Shown here: piece after piece, positions 18,747 to 27,782 of the stretch | How the letters are laid out: the number at the start of each line of letters is the position of its first letter | How positions within the stretch are numbered: the first letter of the stretch is position 1 | NCBI GenBank assembly: GCA_049840595.1 | Contig: JASGKO010000039.1 | Location: 248,001-312,000 of the forward strand | DNA length: 64,000 bases | Reading direction: 5' to 3' | From: JASGKO01 sp049840595 | GTDB taxonomy: Bacteria > Verrucomicrobiota > Verrucomicrobiia > Chthoniobacterales > Chthoniobacteraceae | Position numbers and translations under genes: made by a program | The notes under the pieces: generated by a model | Seen by the model: only the letters and a program-made list of their open reading frames with translations | Databases searched by the model: none | Told to the model about the DNA's origin: nothing

Positions 18747-21307
18747 ATGGACGATGAAAAGAAATGCCCGGAATGCGGCACGCGGCTCGAGGACGGAACA
18801 GCGGACGGCCTGTGCCCCGCCTGCCTGCTCCAGCGCGGCTTTGCCACGCAGACTTTTGACCGGATGCAGGAGACGAATTTCGTCCCCCCCACCCCGGAGG
18901 AGCTCGCCCCGCTCTTCCCGCAATTGGAGATCATCGAGGCTCCTTGGACGCGGCGGCATGGGCGCGGTTTACAAGGCCCGCCAGCGCGCGCTTGACCGCA
19001 TCGTCGCGCTGAAAATTCTCCCGCCCGGCATCAGCGTCGATCCCGCCTTTGCCGAGCGTTTCACCCGTGAAGCCAAAGCCCTCGCCAAGCTGAACCACCC
19101 GAACATCGTCACGCTCTACGAGTTCGGCCAGACCACTTCCTCCTCTCAACTCTCATCTCTCAACCATCAACCTCTTTACCATTTCCTCATGGAATACGTG
19201 GATGGGGTGAACCTGCGCCAGCTCCTGCAGGCGGGGCGCATGTCCACCCGCGAGGCGCTCGCCATTGTCCCGCAGATTTGCGACGCGCTGCAGTTCGCGC
19301 ACGACCAGGGGATCGTTCATCGCGACATCAAGCCGGAGAACATTCTGCTCGACCGGCGGGGACGCGTGAAGGTGGCGGATTTCGGCCTCGCCAAGCTCAT
19401 TGCCGGAGAGGTCGAGCCAGCCCGTGCGTCCGGTGGCCTTGGCGCTTCCTTTGAACTCACCGAGGCCGGCAAAATCGTGGGCACCCCCAGCTACATGGCT
19501 CCGGAGCAAACCCAGCAGCCCGAGGCGGTGGATCATCGCGCCGATATCTACGCCCTCGGCGTCGTCTTCTACCAGATGCTCACCGGCGAGCTCCCCGACC
19601 GCCAGCTCGAGCCGCCCTCGAAGAAAGTGCGCCTCGACGTGCGCCTCGACGAGATCGTCCTCCGCGCCCTGGCGCGAAATCCCGACCTGCGCTACGAGCA
19701 GGCCAGCCTTTTGAAGACGCAGGTGGAGACGATTGCCTCGCCGGAGGATGCGGCAAATGGAGCGCCGCCCGAACCAAAGATTTCAGCGCGCTTTTGCCGG
19801 ACTGCGATCGTGGGAGCGCTTTGCATCCGCCGCTTTTTCTGATCGCCGTTTTGGCGATGTATTTTTGGGTTAGCCCCGCCGCTCCTCATGCCTTTTCCTC
19901 CGATCCGCCTCATGCAGGACTCCTTCCCAGTATGCTCGGGATGTTGCTGGCATTTTTGGGAATAGCTTCTCCGTTCGGAACCACGATTCTGGGCTGGATT
20001 GCCATCGCCCGGATTCGCCGCTCTGGCCGGGAAGACTTTACGGGCTGCCGTTGGCTGTATTCGACGCGGTGCTGTTTCCCCTGCTCGCGCTGGATTTCGG
20101 CCTCGCCTGGTTCCTGCACGAGCTTGGCCTCGCCCTGCATCTCTGGACGCAGAACTCCGATCCAGTCTCCAACGCCGTTCTGGCCGTCAGTTCCATTCTC
20201 GCCTGGGGGTTGGTGGATTGGTGGATCGTGCGAATGGTCTGGAACGTGGTCAAGCCGCCTGGCACTTCATCCATCGAGTCTGTTCCCAAGAGTTTTTGGC
20301 GCAGAAATGTCGGCATGATTGCCATCGGTTGCTTGCTGCTGCTCGTTTTGGCTGCGTCCGCCGTCTTTCACCCCGGGGGGACTCCGCGCCAGGCCGCAGC
20401 GGAAAACGCGGCAACGCCTCCGATGCCTGCCCCCAGCGCAACCCCGGTTCCCGACCTCACGACCATGGATGAAAAACCAGTCCTGCGCTTTCTAGCCTGG
20501 CAGGGACGGCCCGGGGAGGAGGGGCAAATGGACATTCGCCATCCGGATGGTTCAAAGGTAACCGATGCCCGGGAGTTGAGGTGGTTAAAGCAGATTCCGA
20601 CCGGGAGCTTGGGCGGCGACGATCAGCACGCGCAACCGCCCAGGGTTCTGCATTTTTGGTTTTCTCATCCGTTGTTCAATGCGGCGAGTCTGAAGGAAAT
20701 AGCGGTGATTGATCAGCTTGATCCGAATACGACCAAGGTGCTGAATGGTCCTGAAGTTTGCAGCACGGCAACGGAAACCGATGATGGACCGCATCTGGGC
20801 TGGTTCGCTCTGGCCACGAAGCTTCGGGCGGGTCTTTCGATCTCGAAGCGCGTTACGGTGCAACTCCGCTACACGGCGGGCCCTTTGGAGCATCCGCGGG
20901 AAATGGTGGTCAACCCCCACGCCCGGAGCAGCATGAGTCTGGAGGGCGGTGCCGATTTCAGCGTGATTGGGCAAACGATAGACAACCAGGCTTTCGCGGT
21001 GCTTACCGTTCCGGCCGCTGCCGCCCGGACGCGGCAATTTTCAGTCGAGGCTGTGACCAACGATGGGCGGCAATTGATCTGTGGCCCGAGCATTAGTGGA
21101 ATTGGGGATGGTAATCTTAACCGAGGAGTTCAGACTCCAGTACGCCACTCTCGAACGTCAAAAAATTCATCGCGGGCTCGCGACCGATCAAAACCATGGA
21201 GTGGAGGGAGGTCGTGCTCCCAGGTTCGACAAGTGGAGCGCCCATCATGGATACGAAGAAAAATGGCTCGACCCCGTAACATTTTCCCCGCCGCCCCGTT
21301 TAATTGA
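18747..21307 (+). CDS. Ser/Thr protein kinase with zinc ribbon and membrane-anchored C-terminus, frame-broken
   Basis: It starts at ATG 18747 with a zinc ribbon (CPECG ... CPACLL) and the linker FVPPTPEELAPLFPQLE shared with the kinase at 22451. The kinase domain is complete after repair: LLGRGGMGAVYKA glycine loop, VALKILP, HRDIKPEN, DFGLAK, GTPSYMAPEQ. Extra base near 18938 breaks it just before the glycine loop; further breaks are near 19830 and 20040, and one is possible near 21110. After the kinase come two to four TM helices, then an extracytoplasmic region of about 280 residues (VLRFLAWQGRPGEEGQ, LHFWFSHPLFNAASLKEIAV). The 3' end is uncertain. It phosphorylates unknown targets; it sits directly upstream of the FHA protein, a phosphothreonine reader. 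Confidence 0.75.
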
Positions 21308-21328
21308 AAAGAGAGGAGCCATTTTAGC

Positions 21329-21658
21329 ATGCCATTTTTATACTCGATCAATCCCAATGGGTTGGCGATTTCGCGGTGTCCGCTGCGGGGCGGCATGCTG
21401 GTCGTGGGGCGGAGTGAGACGGCGGATGTCGCGGTGCCGGAGGATACCTTTCTGTCTCATCGGCATTTCGCGGTGGTGCCGACTGACGACGGAGTTTTGT
21501 TGCGTGATCTCGGCTCGACGAATGGAACTTGGGTCAACGACCGGCGGGTGAGCGAGCACCGGCTGTCCTCACGGGATCGTATTCGCGCGGGACATTCCTA
21601 TTTTGCGCTGGAGCAGGGGCTGGCGACGATGATCGCGGAGCTGGAGAAGGTGAGGTAA
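21329..21658 (+). CDS. FHA domain protein
   Basis: 109 residues, essentially a single forkhead-associated domain: GGMLVVGRSETADVAVPED, SHRHFAVV, and LRDLGSTNGTWVNDRRV. These are the GR-x-S, SxxH and NGTxVN motifs that bind phosphothreonine peptides. FHA proteins read out Ser/Thr kinase activity. Its stop overlaps the start of the sigma factor gene as TAATG, so the two are translationally coupled, and kinases flank the pair on both sides. Start ATG 21329 is preceded by GAGAGGAG. Confidence 0.9.
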   Translation: MPFLYSINPNGLAISRCPLRGGMLVVGRSETADVAVPEDTFLSHRHFAVVPTDDGVLLRDLGSTNGTWVNDRRVSEHRLSSRDRIRAGHSYFALEQGLATMIAELEKVR

Positions 21659-22384
21659 TGACGGAGCATCGGGAGGACGAGCTGTTTGTCACGACGCGCT
21701 GGACGATGATCCGCCGGGCGCGCGGGACGGATCCGACCACGGCGCGGAAGGCGCTGGAGGAACTGTGCCAGACCTACTGGTATCCGCTCTACGCCTACAC
21801 CCGGCGCTGCGGCTATGCGCCGCCCGATGCGGATGATGCGACGCAGGGCTTCTTTGCCCGGCTGTTGCGGCTGGATTCGCTGGGGCGGGTGAGTGGCGAG
21901 CAGGGAAAATTCCGCGCGTTCCTCCTTGTGTCGCTGAAGCATTTTCTGGCGGATGAGCGCGATTTCGCCTCCGCCGCGAAGCGGGATGCGCGGGTGACTT
22001 TTTCCCTCAACTCCACCGAGGCCGAGGAACGCTACCGCGCCGTGCCGGCCGATGGGCTTTCTCCCGACGAGGCGTTTGAACGCCAGTGGGCGGTGACGCT
22101 GCTGGAAACGGTGATGCGCCGCCTGGCGGGTGAGTACTGAAGAGGCCGGACGCGGTCCATCGTTTGGCGAATTGCGCTTTGCCATCGCGGGAGAGAAGAG
22201 TGCCACCCCGTACCGCGAGCTGGCGGAGAAACTGGGGATGAGCGAGGAGGCGGTGCGGGTGGCGATTCACCGGCTGCGCCAGCGGTATCGGGTGACGCTG
22301 CGGGACGAGCTGCGGCAAACGGTATCGAATGAGGAGGAAGTGGAGGAGGAATTGAAATATCTGCGGCGGATTCTTTCCCGATAA
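21658..22384 (+). CDS. ECF-type RNA polymerase sigma factor, frame-broken
   Basis: ATG 21658. Region 2 is in the first frame (VTTRWTMIRRARG, YWYPLYAYTRRCGY, DADDATQGFFARLL, GKFRAFLLVSLKHFLADE), the form typical of Planctomycetota/Verrucomicrobiota ECF factors. Region 4 is in the next frame (TPYRELAEKLGMSEEAVRVA, IHRLRQRYRVTLRDEL). One extra base at about 22139 separates them; without it LAGEYEEAGRGPSFGEL is continuous and the protein has 241 residues. It is coupled to the FHA gene upstream and is 66 bases from the long kinase downstream, as expected for an ECF factor controlled by Ser/Thr phosphorylation rather than by a classical anti-sigma factor; this is inference from gene order. Confidence 0.8.
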
Positions 22385-22450
22385 TCTTTCCCGATCGCAC
22401 CGTGGAGGTGTAACATCCGGCGCAGGCTGCCTCTGTTTGGGGTAGAGACC

Positions 22451-25400
22451 ATGAGCACCACCCAATTCTGCCCGACCTGCCGCAAGCCTTTGCCCCCCGA
22501 TGCCCCGATGGGCATTTGCCCCGAGTGCCTTTTCAGCGCCGGCCTTGGCACCATCACCAATGAAGCGGCGCTCGATAAGCGGCGCAGCTTCCAGCCCCCC
22601 ACGCCGGAGGAGCTCGCGCCGCGGTTTCCGCAACTGGAGATTCTGGAGCTGCTGGGGCGTGGCGGTATGGGCGCCGTTTACAAAGCTCGCCAAATCCGGC
22701 TCGATCGCCTGGTCGCCTTGAAAATCCTCCCGTCGGGCATCGGCGAAGAGACCGCTTTCGCCGAGCGCTTCGAGCGCGAAGCCAAAGCCCTCGCCAAGCT
22801 CCAGCACCCCCACATTGTCACGCTCTACGAGTTCGGGCAGGCGCAAGCCGCCGCTGAGATTAACTCGCCGCCTCTCTACTACTTTCTCATGGAGTACGTG
22901 GATGGCGTCACCCTGCGCCATCTGTTGCAGACCCGGCGCATGTCTGCTCCCGAGGCGCTCGCGATTGTGCCGCAGATTTGCGAGGCCCTGCAATTCGCGC
23001 ATGACCGGGGAATCGTCCACCGCGACATCAAGCCGGAAAACATTTTGTTAAACAAAGCGGGACAGGTGAAGATCGCCGATTTCGGGGTGGCGAAGATTGT
23101 GGCGACGGAAATTGGCGAAGCCCCGGCCACCACCGTCGCGGCAGAAGCGAATGCGGCGGAGTTGACCGAAATCGGCAAGACCATTGGCACGCCAAACTAC
23201 ATGGCCCCCGAGCAAATCGCCCATCCGGGCACGGTGGACCACCGGGCGGACATCTACGCCCTTGGCGTCGTCTTTTACCAGATGCTCACCGGCGAGCTGC
23301 CCGGCCAGCGCATCGAGCCACCGTCAAGAAAAGTTCACGTTGACGTGCGGCTCGACGAAATCGTGCTCCGTGCTTTGGAAAAAGAGCCCGAGCTGCGCTA
23401 TCAGCAGGCGAGTCTTTTGAAGACGCAGGTGGAGACGGTCCTGGCCAGTGGCAGTAAGGTGGACACTCCCCCGGCTTCCGTTGTCTGGCGGGGCTATCGC
23501 TCGAAGGCGACGCTTTTCGGTCTGCCGCTGCTGCATGTGACGACGGGCATGGATCCCGAGACCGGTCGTGCCCAGGTGGCGAAGGGGATTATCGCGATCG
23601 GTGGGGTCGCCCAGGGCGTTTTTGCCTTTGGCGGGCTGGCGACCGGCGTCTTTTCTTTTGGTGGAGTTTCGGTGGGTCTTTTCGCTTATGGCGGACTTGC
23701 GGGTGGGTTGTTGGCCTTTGGTGGGCTGGCGGTGGCGGTTCTGGTCGCCCTCGGTGGCGGCGCCGTAGCACCGGTGGCGTTGGGCGGTGGTGCTGTGGGG
23801 CTCTATGCTTTTGGTGGCCAGGGCTATGGACAACATGTGCTGGACTCGATGACCAACGATCCGGTGGCGCGCCATTTCTTCATGCCCTGGGCGGAGCCAC
23901 TGATGAACAACATGGTGTGGATCAACATGCTTTGCCTGCTCGTGATGATGAGCATCGTAATGATCGTGCCCGCCGGATTACGCCGCCGGATGACGCGCAA
24001 CCCGGCGCAGGGCGGGGAAGCGATTCTACCTGCGATGGAAAGCTGGCTGGGCCTGATGGATCGCGGGGATTACGCGGGAAGCTGGGAGACGGCGGCCCCG
24101 GTCTTTCAGCAGGTGATGGCGCGCGAGGAGTGGATCGGCAAAGGGCAGCAAATCCGCCGTCCGCTGGGCGAAGTGATCTCGCGTGAATTGAGGGCGGGAA
24201 AATTGCTCTTTTTTGGGATGCGCTATGAGGCGAAATATAGGGCTGCTTTCGAGGGCTTGCCTGCGGCGACGGAAACCGTCGTTTTCGGGAAGCAGAAAAG
24301 TGGAGAGTGGCTTGCCCTGGGGTATCTGATTCGGCCCGCGGGTTACGCGTTCAAGCAACGAATGAAGAAGCTTTTCTTCATTCAACTCCCGTTGACCTTT
24401 GCCCTGGTCCTACTCGTGCGGACCTTTGTAGTGCAACCGTTCGTTGTGCCAACCAATGCCGCGGCACCGGAACTCCCACGCGGCAGTCGGTTTCTGGTCT
24501 GGAAACTCATGCAGCACTTTGCGCCGGGCGACCTGATTGCTTACTGGCACGAGGGCCTCGTTTATGTGGGGCGGGTGATCCATGGCACGAACGAAGCGCT
24601 GATCGTCAGTCGCAATGGGGAATCGAATGCGACGGTGTTGCGAACGGAGGTAGTGGGCAAAGTGGTCACCATTTATTGGCGCGGAACCGAGGAGGGTTCC
24701 ACGCAGGCACAGAATGCTCCGATCGTGAACGCGCCTGTTGGCTCCGATGTAGCCCGGCTTGAGTCCACGGTCTGGTTCGCCGAGGTGGCCGCCTCTTTTG
24801 CCGCCACTCCGGAGAACCTGAAACCGGAAGTGCTCGCGAAGATGAAGGATGTCACGCTGCTTAGCGCTCCGCGTGTCCTCACGAGAAGCGGACAGCAAGC
24901 GGAGATCGACGTCGCTTCGGCTGCACCGCAAACCACGCCGCTCGGACCGCTCTCCCCCGGCATTCACGTGGCCCTGTTGCCGACCTTGGATGGAGATCAC
25001 GTGCAATACTGGCTGCGCGCCGCGGTCTCGCAATCGCCGGGCCAGACCGATGGCACCCTGCGGACCCAGGAACTCACGACCTCGGGTAAAGTCGCGTTAG
25101 ATCAGACCACGGCTTTCGATCTCGGCGTCACGGAGACCGGGCGCAAGTTGGTGGGAGCTATTCGCTTTGAGCAGGTGGACGCTTCAGGAAACGCGATCCA
25201 TCCGCTGCCGGTAAAGACGGTTAGTGCGGTCCCGACTCCCGATGATCAAACGTCTGCCCTTGCCGCCACTAACGCCTGGTTGGGACTGATGGATAACGGC
25301 AAATATGCGGAGAGCTGGGAGGCGGCGGCGGAGAGTTTTCGGAATGCGGAAGCCAAGGATGATTGGATCGCGACTTCAAAACAGGTGCGCGATCCGCTGG

Positions 25401-25972
25401 GGAAGGTGCTTTCGCGAAAGCAGACTTCCGTCAAGCTGTCGAAGACGCTGGAAGGCATGCCTGATGGGAAATACTGCGTCGTGCAATTTGACACTGCTTT
25501 TGAAAAGGCGGCGGCGACGCAGGAGACCGTGAGCTTTGCGTCGGAGAAAGACGGCCAGTGGCGGGCGATTGGTTATTTCATCAAGCCCAAGGAAGGCGCG
25601 GAATCGCATGTGAACCAGCAATGGGAAACAGACGCCGCCAAGGCTGCGCTCGCGTGGTTGGCGAAAGCGGATGCCGGAGCCTATGCGCAGACCTATCGCG
25701 ATGCCTCTGCGGATTTTCAGAAGGCGTTGACTGGCGAACAATGGGTGGCGGCGATGAACCAAGTCCGCAAGCCGTTGGGTGAACTGAAGAAACGCGCGGT
25801 GAAATCTTCGCAATCCATGACGACACTGCCCGGGATGCCCGATGGGCAGTACGTGGAACTGCAATACGATGTAACCTACGCCAGCAAGGAATCGGCGGTG
25901 GAGACGGTAGTAATCCAGCTGAGAGCGACGGAAGCTGGAAGGTGGGCGGGTATTTTATCCGGTGAGGCATAG
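22451..25972 (+). CDS. Ser/Thr kinase fused to decapeptide repeats, DUF4019-like repeats and an inactive signal-peptidase-I-like domain
   Basis: 1173 residues. Zinc ribbon 7-26 (CPTC, CPEC). Kinase 66-330: LLGRGGMGAVYKA, K91, HRDIKPEN (190-197), DFGVAK (210-215), MAPEQ. Residues 381-460 are eight Gly-rich decapeptides. TM helix 489-509. DUF4019-like unit 1 at 528-630 (SWETAAPVFQ, RRPLGEVISREL, GEWLALGYLI). TM helix 641-660. A signal-peptidase-I-like domain at 656-745 has Ala at the catalytic Ser position (PTNAAAPEL for PTGSMxPTL) and Gly at the Lys position (YVGRVI for YVKRVI). A secretin-like strand block follows (LLSAPRVLTRSGQQAEIDV). DUF4019-like units 2 and 3 are at about 935-1047 and 1060-1165. 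The last 16 residues look out of frame: one missing base at 25920/25921 would end the protein SDGSWKVGGYFIR at 25965. Confidence 0.88.
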   Translation: MSTTQFCPTCRKPLPPDAPMGICPECLFSAGLGTITNEAALDKRRSFQPPTPEELAPRFPQLEILELLGRGGMGAVYKARQIRLDRLVALKILPSGIGEETAFAERFEREAKALAKLQHPHIVTLYEFGQAQAAAEINSPPLYYFLMEYVDGVTLRHLLQTRRMSAPEALAIVPQICEALQFAHDRGIVHRDIKPENILLNKAGQVKIADFGVAKIVATEIGEAPATTVAAEANAAELTEIGKTIGTPNYMAPEQIAHPGTVDHRADIYALGVVFYQMLTGELPGQRIEPPSRKVHVDVRLDEIVLRALEKEPELRYQQASLLKTQVETVLASGSKVDTPPASVVWRGYRSKATLFGLPLLHVTTGMDPETGRAQVAKGIIAIGGVAQGVFAFGGLATGVFSFGGVSVGLFAYGGLAGGLLAFGGLAVAVLVALGGGAVAPVALGGGAVGLYAFGGQGYGQHVLDSMTNDPVARHFFMPWAEPLMNNMVWINMLCLLVMMSIVMIVPAGLRRRMTRNPAQGGEAILPAMESWLGLMDRGDYAGSWETAAPVFQQVMAREEWIGKGQQIRRPLGEVISRELRAGKLLFFGMRYEAKYRAAFEGLPAATETVVFGKQKSGEWLALGYLIRPAGYAFKQRMKKLFFIQLPLTFALVLLVRTFVVQPFVVPTNAAAPELPRGSRFLVWKLMQHFAPGDLIAYWHEGLVYVGRVIHGTNEALIVSRNGESNATVLRTEVVGKVVTIYWRGTEEGSTQAQNAPIVNAPVGSDVARLESTVWFAEVAASFAATPENLKPEVLAKMKDVTLLSAPRVLTRSGQQAEIDVASAAPQTTPLGPLSPGIHVALLPTLDGDHVQYWLRAAVSQSPGQTDGTLRTQELTTSGKVALDQTTAFDLGVTETGRKLVGAIRFEQVDASGNAIHPLPVKTVSAVPTPDDQTSALAATNAWLGLMDNGKYAESWEAAAESFRNAEAKDDWIATSKQVRDPLGKVLSRKQTSVKLSKTLEGMPDGKYCVVQFDTAFEKAAATQETVSFASEKDGQWRAIGYFIKPKEGAESHVNQQWETDAAKAALAWLAKADAGAYAQTYRDASADFQKALTGEQWVAAMNQVRKPLGELKKRAVKSSQSMTTLPGMPDGQYVELQYDVTYASKESAVETVVIQLRATEAGRWAGILSGEA
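23591..23830 (+). repeat. eight Gly-rich decapeptide repeats in the kinase
   Basis: Tandem ten-residue units of the form (F/I)-A-(F/I)-G-G-(V/L)-A-x-G-(V/L): IAIGGVAQGV, FAFGGLATGV, FSFGGVSVGL, FAYGGLAGGL, LAFGGLAVAV, LVALGGGAVA, PVALGGGAVG, LYAFGGQGYG. They lie between the kinase domain and the first TM helix and could form a stacked beta structure or a membrane-embedded segment. Confidence 0.85.
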
Positions 25973-25992
25973 GTCCTATACGACCCACAAAA

Positions 25993-26022
25993 AAATCGCG
26001 CCCGGTTGCCCGGACGCGATTT
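25993..26022. terminator. bidirectional terminator between kinase and kdgK
   Basis: AAATCGCG at 25993-26000 pairs with CGCGATTT at 26015-26022, and an inner CCGG-ttgc-CCGG stem continues the hairpin after one mismatch. A-tract on the left and T-tract on the right suit the two convergent genes. Confidence 0.85.
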
Positions 26023-26050
26023 CCAATCTCAAAACTGAAGCAACTCGCGC

Positions 26051-27067
26051 TTAGCGCTGCACGCGGCCGCTGCCGTCGCCGCCGGCGAGGGCTTCAACTT
26101 CCGCGAGCGTCACCCGGTTGTAGTCGCCCGGGATGGTGTGCTTGAGCGCGCTGGCCGCCACGGCGAAGTTGATCGCCTTCTCCGCCTCGTAGCCCTTGAT
26201 CAGGGCGTAGATGAGGCCACCGCCGAAGCTGTCGCCACCGCCCACGCGGTCCACGATCGTGATGTCGTATTTCTTGGAGAAGTAGGCCTGGCCGTTCTCG
26301 AAGAGCATCGCGCTCCAGCCGTTGCGGCTGGCGCTGTGCGATTCGCGCAGCGTGATCGCGACCTGCTTGAAGCCGAAGCGCTCGGTGAGCTTCTTCGCAA
26401 CTTCGATATACTGGTCGTGTTCGATGTGACCGCTGGTCACTTCCGCGCCCTTGATGTTGAAGACGCTCTCGGCGTCTTCTTCATTGGCGATGCACACGTC
26501 CACGTATTGCATGAGGTTCGCCATCACCTGGCCGGCCTTCTCGCGGGTCCAGAGCTTCTTGCGGTAGTTCAGGTCGGTGCTGATGGTGATGCCGAGCTTC
26601 TTGGCAGCTTTGCACGCTTCTTCACACACGGCAGCAGCGCTGTCGGAGAGAGCGGGCGTGATGCCGGTCCAGTGGAACCACTTCGCACCGGCGAAGACGG
26701 CTTCCCAATTCACCTCGCCGGGCTTGATCTCGGCGATGGCGCTGTGGGCGCGGTCGTAGGTGACCTTCGAGGCGCGCTGGCTGGCGCCGCTCTCGAGGAA
26801 GTAGATGCCGATGCGGTCGCCGCCACGCACGATCTTCGTCGTATCGACGCCGAGGCCGCGCAGTTCGTTGATCGCGCGCTGGCCCATGTCGTTCTTGGGC
26901 AGGCGGGTGACGAAGGTGGCGCTCAAGCCGTAGTTGACGGCCGAGACAGCGACGTTCGCTTCGCCGCCGCCGTAGGTGAGTTCGAGGTGCGTGGCCTGCT
27001 CGTAGCGGGTGAATCCCGGGGTGGCGAGGCGCAGCATGATTTCGCCAAAAGTGACGAGGTCTGACAT
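26051..27067 (-). CDS. kdgK: 2-dehydro-3-deoxygluconate (KDG) kinase, PfkB family
   Basis: 338 residues. It phosphorylates KDG to KDPG in uronate catabolism. N-terminal FGEIMLRLATPG and YGGGEANVAVSAVNYGL are typical of KDG kinases, and the C-terminal PfkB signature DRVGGGDSFGGGL holds the catalytic Asp and the anion hole. It is the distal gene of the operon, 40 bases after eda, and reads into the terminator at 25993. PfkB members are hard to separate by eye; the adjacent KDPG aldolase strongly supports this substrate. Confidence 0.9.
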   Translation of the reverse strand: MSDLVTFGEIMLRLATPGFTRYEQATHLELTYGGGEANVAVSAVNYGLSATFVTRLPKNDMGQRAINELRGLGVDTTKIVRGGDRIGIYFLESGASQRASKVTYDRAHSAIAEIKPGEVNWEAVFAGAKWFHWTGITPALSDSAAAVCEEACKAAKKLGITISTDLNYRKKLWTREKAGQVMANLMQYVDVCIANEEDAESVFNIKGAEVTSGHIEHDQYIEVAKKLTERFGFKQVAITLRESHSASRNGWSAMLFENGQAYFSKKYDITIVDRVGGGDSFGGGLIYALIKGYEAEKAINFAVAASALKHTIPGDYNRVTLAEVEALAGGDGSGRVQR

Positions 27068-27107
27068 GATTAGTTTAGTCTTTGGTTTGGGTTAATCGGG
27101 GTGTTCT

Positions 27108-27758
27108 TTACTTCGCGGCGCGCGCTTTCTTGATCGCTTCGACGAAAGCGGCAGCGGTCTCGGTGAGCTTCTTCCAGTCCTTGTTCTTCACGACGTCCTT
27201 GCTCACGAGGCTGGAGCCGGCGGCGAGGGCCACGCAGCCCGCGTTGATGAAGCTGGCGGCCGTCTCGGTGGTGACGCCCCCCGTGGGGATGACGTTCAGC
27301 ATCGGCAGCGGGGCGAGCAGGTTCTTGATGTAGGTTGGCCCGAGCTGGTTGGCGGGGAAGATCTTCGTGAAATCAGCCCCGGCCTGGTGACCGGCGAGCG
27401 CCTCGGTTGGCGTATAGGCGCCGCTGGCGACGGCCTTGCCGTAGCGGTTGCACATCTCGATTACGTCCGGCGCGAAGACCGGCGTAACCACGAATTCCGC
27501 TCCGGCGAGGATCGCGAGGCGCGCGGTCTCCGCGTCGAGCACGGTGCCCACGCCCATCAGCGCCTTGCTGCCGAATTTCTTCGACACTTCACTGATCACG
27601 CCGATCGCGTTCGGCGTCGTCATGGTGATTTCGAGGCCGGTGACGCCGCCTTCGATCAGCGCGGTGGAGATGTCCACCAGTTGCTCCGACGAATCCACGC
27701 GGATCACGGCAACAATGCCGGGATCGAGGATGCGGTCAATGATTTGGGATTTCTTCAT
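27108..27758 (-). CDS. eda: KDPG aldolase (2-keto-3-deoxy-6-phosphogluconate aldolase)
   Basis: 216 residues, a class I TIM-barrel aldolase. It has GIVAVIRVDSSEQLVD, GGVTGLEITMTTP (the general acid/base Glu), GVGTVLDAETARLAILAGA, FVVTPVF, and the Schiff-base lysine block FTKIFPANQLGP, followed by the phosphate-binding NVIPTGGVTTE. It splits KDPG to pyruvate and glyceraldehyde-3-phosphate. It lies 24 bases downstream of the oxidoreductase gene and upstream of kdgK, so the two consecutive reactions are co-expressed. Confidence 0.92.
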   Translation of the reverse strand: MKKSQIIDRILDPGIVAVIRVDSSEQLVDISTALIEGGVTGLEITMTTPNAIGVISEVSKKFGSKALMGVGTVLDAETARLAILAGAEFVVTPVFAPDVIEMCNRYGKAVASGAYTPTEALAGHQAGADFTKIFPANQLGPTYIKNLLAPLPMLNVIPTGGVTTETAASFINAGCVALAAGSSLVSKDVVKNKDWKKLTETAAAFVEAIKKARAAK

Positions 27759-27782
27759 GGATGTGAGAATGAGAATGTGGGA

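Noticed and set aside
21658..22384. Programmed ribosomal frameshift in the ECF sigma gene
   Set aside because: No slippery heptamer or pseudoknot is evident and many neighbouring genes have unrelated single-base breaks; error or mutation is simpler.
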